Assembly (NCBI GenBank): GCA_018985235.1
Contig: JADGIG010000253.1
Location: forward strand, 1-11,697
Direction of reading: 5' to 3'
DNA: 11,697 nucleotides
From: Sanchytrium tribonematis
Taxonomy: Eukaryota > Sanchytriomycota > Sanchytriomycetes > Sanchytriales > Sanchytriaceae
The position numbers and the translations under genes were made by a program. A model generated the notes under the pieces. That model was not told the origin of the DNA. It ran no database searches and was given only the letters and a program-made list of their open reading frames with translations. Shown piece after piece: positions 6,058-11,697 of this stretch; position 1 is the stretch's first letter, and each line of letters opens with the position of its first letter.

Positions 6058-8085
6058 TTATTTCCAATCAGATTCTAATATTTGACACACAAATGAGAAT
6101 TTATCAGTCCATTCTTGAATTGTTTTTGTGATGCTTTTTCCAGCTCCATGACCTGATTTTATTTCTGTTCTCAAATAAATTTTATCAGTCATGGTCAATT
6201 GTTGAGCAACAAATTTATATGAATGATGTGGCACTACCCTATCATCATGATCACTAGTACAGCACAACAAATAGGGCAAATTCTGAATCGCATTGTGATA
6301 TGGTGAATAACTCTTTAAATAATTTCTCATTTCCTTATCATTTGGATCATCTGGATTTCCGTAATCAGAAATCCAAGCATGTCCAATGGTATAAGTATGA
6401 TATTTAAGCATATCCAACACACCCACATCGCTTAAAACACAATCAAATGTTTTTGGAGATATTTGTGCAGTGGCTGCAGTCAATAAACCGCCATTACTGC
6501 CACCATGTGAAAACAATTTGACATTGAACCGAGATTTTAAAAATTCCGCACCCTCTATAAAATCTAAAAATCCGCGTTTCTTATTTTTCAAAGTGCCACC
6601 AAGATGCCAATTTTGTCCAAACTCGCCTCCACCTCTACCATTAATAATAGCATACACGCCATTGCAGTGATGCACATATGCAAATCCAATGGTACTAAAA
6701 TACGGCTCTAAACTAATATTAAAACCACCATAGCCATAACAATAAATTGGACCCAAATTACCTGATTTCGGCTTTGTGATAAATATAGGAACTTTCACGC
6801 CATCACTCGCCGTAAACCAAATCTGATTACTTTCTAAATTATCAAATGTGTGTGGAAACTTGACTTGACGAAGGCTTTTAAATTTAAATTGGTCCGCCAA
6901 ATCCGCTTGAAATAATTCACCCGGAGTTTTAAATCCCTTGACCAATATTTGAATCAAAGGCTGTTCAAAATTATAAGTAAATCCGGCAATGCTAACAGGT
7001 GTATTTTGGATAAATTGGAGATGATGTAAGAATTTACAATCTAAATCGTAAATACACATTTGACCTTGAACATCTACCATAAATTCAACAACAAGATAAT
7101 TATAGCATACAAATGCAGATTGCATTACAGCATATCCAGAGGTATGATAGTCTTTTATCAAGACTTTAAAAGATTTGGAATTCAAATCATAGCTCACAAG
7201 TTGGTAATTTGGACAATTATCATTTGTTTTTAACCATAAAATATTTTCAACATAGTATACAGGACTGTATTCTGCAGTCCAATGATCAATAATCTTTTCA
7301 ATTTTAGGAGAAGGTAAATCATTTGATTTGAATCTAAATAACAAATTCATTGGATCGCAGTCTTTACTGACATAAATATAAACATAAACTCCGTCATGAC
7401 TGACTGAAGTGGAAAACATAAATGTTGGATTCTTTTCATCCTTATAAATTACAGCATCTGTTTCAATATTTGTATCCCATAAATGGTATTTTAATTGTGG
7501 GTTTGTGGTACTATCAAGTTCAGTGCCAAGATCTGCAGTTGATGGGGGCGGATATTGCTGATAAAATATCCCCTTTTCATCGTGAGTCCACGTTAATCCT
7601 GTAAATTTGCAATACGGAATTGATTCCGAGAAATGCTCCAAAGTTTTTAAATTCATACAATACACACTAGTCCAGTCACTACCTGAAACTGATTTAGCGT
7701 ATGCTATATATTTGCCATTCTTAGAAATGGAATATTGATGTAAACTGACTGTTCCATCAGTGCTCCATTGATTAGGATCTAAAATAGTTTCCACAGCCTT
7801 GGACGCACGATCTTCCCTCACTAAAATAGATTGATTCATTAGCCCTGAATTGTAAGTATAATAATAATAATCACCAACTAATTTGTAAGCAGAAAATCTT
7901 TCGTAATTAAAAAGTGTTGTTAAGTCTTTTTGAATTTTGTCATTTCTATTTAAAAACTGTCCAAATCTATTATTTTGTTGATCGATGAACTCATTTGTCC
8001 TATCACTAGCAATTTGGAGATAGTGAAAAGGATCTTCTTTCTCGTCTTGTAAATTGCTCATGTTTCCAACTTCTCCTACTGCCAT
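6058..8085 (-). CDS. prolyl oligopeptidase (S9A serine peptidase)
   Basis: This cytosolic-type serine peptidase cuts short peptides after proline. The product is 675 residues from the ATG at 8085, near the usual 690-730. An N-terminal seven-bladed propeller region (about 60-420) is followed by an alpha/beta hydrolase domain. The catalytic Ser530 is in GGSNGG, the Asp lies in DHDDRVVP (612-619) and His646 is in SGHGAGK. YCYGYGGF and GRGGGEFGQNWH are further family blocks. The N-terminus EDPFHYLQIASDRTNEFIDQQN matches the family start, but the usual segment before it is short, so part of a first exon could be missing. A second ATG at 8061 is possible, and the frame stays open to a TTG at 8121. 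No secretion signal is seen. The stop is TAA, and the gene shares a divergent spacer with the ATPase. Confidence 0.95.
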   Translation of the reverse strand: MAVGEVGNMSNLQDEKEDPFHYLQIASDRTNEFIDQQNNRFGQFLNRNDKIQKDLTTLFNYERFSAYKLVGDYYYYTYNSGLMNQSILVREDRASKAVETILDPNQWSTDGTVSLHQYSISKNGKYIAYAKSVSGSDWTSVYCMNLKTLEHFSESIPYCKFTGLTWTHDEKGIFYQQYPPPSTADLGTELDSTTNPQLKYHLWDTNIETDAVIYKDEKNPTFMFSTSVSHDGVYVYIYVSKDCDPMNLLFRFKSNDLPSPKIEKIIDHWTAEYSPVYYVENILWLKTNDNCPNYQLVSYDLNSKSFKVLIKDYHTSGYAVMQSAFVCYNYLVVEFMVDVQGQMCIYDLDCKFLHHLQFIQNTPVSIAGFTYNFEQPLIQILVKGFKTPGELFQADLADQFKFKSLRQVKFPHTFDNLESNQIWFTASDGVKVPIFITKPKSGNLGPIYCYGYGGFNISLEPYFSTIGFAYVHHCNGVYAIINGRGGGEFGQNWHLGGTLKNKKRGFLDFIEGAEFLKSRFNVKLFSHGGSNGGLLTAATAQISPKTFDCVLSDVGVLDMLKYHTYTIGHAWISDYGNPDDPNDKEMRNYLKSYSPYHNAIQNLPYLLCCTSDHDDRVVPHHSYKFVAQQLTMTDKIYLRTEIKSGHGAGKSITKTIQEWTDKFSFVCQILESDWK

Positions 8086-8659
8086 ATTTTCCGGGCGATG
8101 CCAAAAATTCCTGACGATCAAAAGTGAAAACTAATCTTGAAAATCAATCATATTAATGCGTAAGGCTCTGGTGTGATATATGATTGAGCTCAAGTAGAAG
8201 CTCGTATCGCAACTGAATTTTCCATCAAACAATTTTACAAAGTGATAAATTTAGCCTTATATTATGTTTATCCTCCAATAGATCCTTGAACCATATAATG
8301 GTTGCTTTTTATCTTAAATTGAAGATTTTCTTATCGAAAAAAGTCTACGGTAATTGACTTTTACAGCCAATCAAAATGATCAAATCCGATCCTAGCAATC
8401 ACTTATATGAATTCTGCTTCCAATATCTCCACATATTACTTCTACATCAATCTGGACTTAGCAATCATTGTAGCACCCATAAACTTAATCAATCGGGCGA
8501 ATCTTATCTAATATTGATTCTACTCCAATATTTTAAATGCTTATATGAAGAAATGGCAAATCTGAAGATATATTATCGCTGCTTCCAAAAGACTCTATAC
8601 ACTTTATTGAATCTGCTTCCAATCGTAAAAACATATAAGGGAGCTTCTATATCGATTGT
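8086..8659. promoter_or_regulatory. divergent spacer between prolyl oligopeptidase and the ATPase
   Basis: These 574 bp separate two divergent genes and should hold both promoters. No clear TATA box or start motif can be assigned in such AT-rich DNA. The right half holds a small doubtful ORF (8376-8663) and three direct copies of CTGCTTCCAA. I see no RNA gene. Confidence 0.5.
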
Positions 8660-8663
8660 ATGA
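8376..8663 (+). CDS. doubtful small ORF overlapping the ATPase start
   Basis: An ATG-started frame of 95 codons ends with TGA at 8661-8663, overlapping the ATPase ATG by the four bases ATGA. The protein is rich in Leu, Tyr and Ser (for example YLHILLLHQSGLSNHC and YLILILLQYFKCLYEE) and has no recognisable domain. It could be an upstream ORF in the ATPase leader, a small gene or a chance open stretch. The ATGA overlap is bacterial in style and not expected to work in a eukaryote without reinitiation. Confidence 0.2.
   Translation: MIKSDPSNHLYEFCFQYLHILLLHQSGLSNHCSTHKLNQSGESYLILILLQYFKCLYEEMANLKIYYRCFQKTLYTLLNLLPIVKTYKGASISIV
8414..8622 (+). repeat. three direct copies of CTGCTTCCAA upstream of the ATPase
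   Basis: Identical 10-mers occur at 8414-8423, 8579-8588 and 8613-8622. The first and third extend to a longer match, with ATTCTGCTTCCAAT and AATCTGCTTCCAAT. They may be binding sites in the ATPase leader or remnants of a short duplication. Confidence 0.55.
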
Positions 8664-11600
8664 TCCATGAAAATCTCATAGTCAAAGGTGAAGATCAAAA
8701 GTTGAAAATTGAGCTAAAGAATTTGCATGAAAAGAAGAAAGTCACGCAACAACATGGTGAATTGAATAACGAGACCATTGTTTTGTTCCGTACCTTGACT
8801 AATGAATCATACAAATCAGTGAAGAATTCTTCCAAAAAGAAGAGGGATCCAGCGAAAGAGATTCGAAATATCAATGTACACAAGATGGCACCGGATGAGG
8901 TTGCATCTAGTTTTGGAACGACTTTGGATAAGGGCTTGGAAAAACCAAGATTGGATAAATTGAAAAAACGAGGTAAATTGAATCAGATTTCACCACCAGA
9001 CACCAACTACATTAAGAAAGGATTTGGATATGTGTTTGGAGGATTTAATGCCTTGATGTGGGTTGCGATGCTTTTATCCATTTTGTCTTACGAGCCCCTT
9101 GGTAGTTTACAAGGAGGCACGCCAGCTATCTTTAATCTAGGTGTTGGTGTACTTTTGGCATTTGTGGTCACTGTATCTGCGGTGTTCTATGCTTACGTGG
9201 ATTTCAATGCATCTCAGGCAATGAAGGCAATTAAGCAATTGGTGGCTGAATCTGCTACTGTCACTCGCGATGGTCTAGTCACTCAGGTCAATGCAGTGGA
9301 TTTGTTTCCTGGTGATATTGTACACCTGTCTCTTGGTCAACGTGTCCCGGCCGACATCTATTTATTGGAGGTGTCCCAGGATGTCAAATTTGATAGATCC
9401 ATTTTAACTGGTGAATCTGAATTGATTAGTGGTACAATTACCAAAACCGATGAGAATCCATTGGAAACACGCAATTTAGCACTATCATCTACATTTATTG
9501 TGCAAGGTACAGCAAAAGGCATTGTTTTCGCAACTGGCGATGATACTATTGTTGGCAAAATTTTCAGTTTGTCATTACAAGAAAAAGAAGAGCGAACTAT
9601 TTTGCAAAAGGAATTGGATCGATTTACTTACATTATCTGTATTGCTGCCGTTACTTCATTTAGTATTGCTATGATCTTCTGGGGTGCATGGACTCAATTT
9701 GCTCATCCTTTATTTGCAACTGCACCAGTTGCTATCATCAATTCCATTGGTTGCTTGACTGCTTTAGTCCCTCAAGGTTTGCCAGTTTGCGTTGCATTGG
9801 CACTGACAATTATTGCTAGAAGAATGGCAATTCGTAAAGTATTAGTCAAGAACTTGTCTATTGTAGAGACAGTTGGGGCTGTTAGTGTTTTATGCACTGA
9901 CAAGACTGGTACTTTAACTGAAGGCAAAATGTTTGTTGATAAGATTGCAATGTTGGATAAGGATTATTCTGATGAATCACTTGGTTTTGATGAGGGCGGT
10001 AAATTAGTGCTCCGAATGGCATATTTATGCAATGATGCACAATTCAATGATGACAGCATTGTTGGAAATAGCACGGATGTAGCTGTCTACAGATTTGCTA
10101 TTCAATATAGCAACGTTGCTGTGTACAAAGAATATACTCGAGAATTTTCAATTCCTTTCAATTCTAAATCAAAGTATATGTTGGTCATTTGTAAAGGACC
10201 TGATGGTGTGGAAATGTACTTGAAAGGTGCCCCTGATGTATTGATGAGCTATTGTGCTAATATTATGAATTCTAAAGGCGAATTAGTTTCAATTGAAGAT
10301 GCCAAGAGTTTTATTTCAAATAAGCAAAATGAATGGAGTTCCCAAGGTCAAAGAGTGTTGATGACTTGTTATAAGAAATTGGACGTGAATACGGTGCCAA
10401 CCAATGAAGAGAAATTGAAATTGTTTATTAAAACGAATATGACAAGATTAACAATTACAAGTCTAATTGGTATTAAGGATCCTCCAAGAGAAGATGTTTT
10501 TGAAGCAGTTAAAGTCATGAGAACAGCTGGTGTTCGCATTTTTATGGTGACTGGTGATTTTCAATTGACTGCTGAAGCAATTGCCAAACAAGTAGGTATT
10601 TTGACTGCCAAGACTATTCACTCTTTTTCAGACTTGTTATCTAAAAGAAATAAGAGTGCTTATTTGTTGGCTAAAGATATGGTACCATCTGATATGAAGC
10701 CTAGTGAGGATGACGAAGCACTAGCTTTAATTTTGAATGGTAGCGACTTACTAAAAATGACCAAGGAGGATTGGGATGTGGTTTGCACTTGCTACTCAGA
10801 GACTGTGTTTGCGAGAACGAGCCCTGAACAGAAAATGAACATTGTCCAAGAATTAAAACTGCGTGGTGATAATGTGGTTGGTGTGACCGGAGATGGTATG
10901 TCGCTTCTAATGTAGGAGTAAATGATGCACCTGCATTGAAAGCTGCTGATGTTGGGTTGGCAATGGGCAGCGGCAGTGATGTTGCTAAAGAAGCAGCTCA
11001 AATGATATTGTTAAACAATGATTTTGCTTCTATTCCAGATGCGATTGAAAATGGCAGATTGGTCTTTGAAAATTTAAAGAAAGTGACATTTTATGTCATG
11101 CCTACGGGTACCTACACAGAAATGATGGCTGTAGTCTCAAATGTATTTTTTGGAATGCAAATTCCATTAACGAGTTACCAACAAGTCATCTTCTCTATTG
11201 TGCACGATGTGGTGATGTCCATTTCTCTCATGTACGAAAAAGCTGAATCCGACTTGATGAAGGTTAAACCCCGAAATATTAAAAAGGAAAGATTGGTAGA
11301 TTACAAGTTCTTTATCCAATTGTACTTGTTCATTGGAGTTATCATCTGGATTTCATGCTTTGGAATGTTCTTTTTGTACTGGAAAACTCAAGGATTCGGA
11401 TTCTACGATTTAATGTTTGCTTACGATAGTTGGGGCAGTGCATGGACAGGATCACCCGACGATTTGGCAACCATGTTAGCAACCAGTCAATCTATCTTCT
11501 ATGTAACTATGGTTATTATGCAATTGGGTAATATTATGGCTACACGAAACAGAAGAGTTTCTATTTTGGAATCAAATCCATTATACGGACCAAGAAAAAA

Positions 11601-11697
11601 TTTGTTATTGTTGGGGGCTATTGTGGTTCATATCAGTGTGGCATTAATGAACGTTTATATCAGTACATCACCTGGTGATCCTAATATTTTCGTATTT
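8660..11697 (+). CDS. P-type cation ATPase, Na,K-ATPase-like, one 20-nt intron, cut by window end
   Basis: This membrane pump moves cations using ATP through a phospho-aspartate. The parts 8660-10895 and 10916-11697 join to 1006 residues and stay open at the window end, so M10 and the tail are missing. Seen are TGES (250-253), DKTGT with phosphorylated Asp414, KGAPD with the nucleotide-site Lys522, MVTGD, the hinge TGDGVNDAP (across the intron) and paired membrane helices near 115-185, 320-390 and from 780 on. NLKK and ISLMYEKAESDLMK after M5/M6 match Na,K/H,K-ATPase and fungal type IIC pumps. The M4 PEGL motif is PQGL (Gln372). In M6 only one of the two usual acidic positions is clear, Asp843, and the other reads Ser. 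About 75 residues precede the conserved HKMAPDEV start and are rich in Lys and polar residues. The ATG at 8660 is the first in frame; a later start is possible. The transported ion cannot be told from sequence. Confidence 0.95.
10896..10915 (+). other. 20-nt spliceosomal intron in the ATPase gene
   Basis: The sequence GTATGTCGCTTCTAATGTAG splits the most conserved motif of P-type ATPases. Unspliced, the frame ends at TAG after TGDGMSLLM. Removing it joins G to GA and restores TGDGVNDAPALKAAD. The start GTATGT and the element CTAAT before GTAG look like standard donor and branch signals. Confidence 0.96.

Noticed and set aside
6470-7604. Plus-strand ORFs opposite prolyl oligopeptidase
   Set aside because: They are mirror readings of a well-supported gene.
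350-11697. Genome-wide stop codon reassignment (UAR as Gln, UGA as Trp)
   Set aside because: The conserved genes for capping enzyme, transaldolase, prolyl oligopeptidase, GTPase and ATPase use CAA, CAG and TGG, contain no in-frame stops once introns are removed, and end on TGA, TAA or TAG at the expected places.
1-11697. tRNA, rRNA, CRISPR or intact mobile element
   Set aside because: By eye I found no T-loop consensus with a matching acceptor stem, no rRNA blocks, no spaced repeats and no terminal inverted repeats. A covariance-model search was not possible.

Overview
The window looks like nuclear DNA of a unicellular eukaryote with a compact, AT-rich genome. Coding and spacer DNA are both rich in A and T, genes lie on both strands with short spacers, and every recognisable protein is eukaryotic. 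Three conserved genes are each interrupted by a GT-AG intron of only 19 or 20 nt. The capping enzyme is a stand-alone guanylyltransferase and the P-type ATPase belongs to the Na,K-ATPase-like class. Both would fit an early-diverging fungal or related protist lineage, but this placement is inference. The intact genes use the standard code, with TGA, TAA and possibly TAG as stops.

Layout: 1-349 holds at most the edge of an unidentified gene. 350-1511 (+) is mRNA guanylyltransferase with a 19-nt intron. 1512-2472 has no intact gene but carries minus-strand protein-like fragments in shifting frames, possibly a decayed transposase-like gene. 2473-3210 (+) encodes an unfamiliar protein with a myristoylation-type N-terminus and a C-terminal four-cysteine knuckle. 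It converges on transaldolase (3316-4273, -), which has a 19-nt intron. 4274-5451 holds a broken coiled-coil gene with a 75-bp tandem repeat. In it, stop codons stand where repeat copies or context suggest Gln or Trp. Two minus-strand genes follow in head-to-tail order: prolyl oligopeptidase (6058-8085) and an Arl8-like small GTPase (5452-5976), 81 bp apart. 8086-8659 is a divergent spacer with a small doubtful ORF and three copies of CTGCTTCCAA. 8660-11697 (+) is a P-type ATPase with a 20-nt intron that runs off the window end.

The genes are mostly unrelated housekeeping functions (mRNA capping, pentose phosphate pathway, peptide hydrolysis, membrane traffic, cation transport) and do not form a pathway. 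The most notable observations are the uniform ultra-short introns, the coiled-coil locus whose stops fall at Gln/Trp positions, and the ATPase with non-canonical ion-binding residues. No CRISPR array, rRNA, tRNA or intact mobile element was seen.
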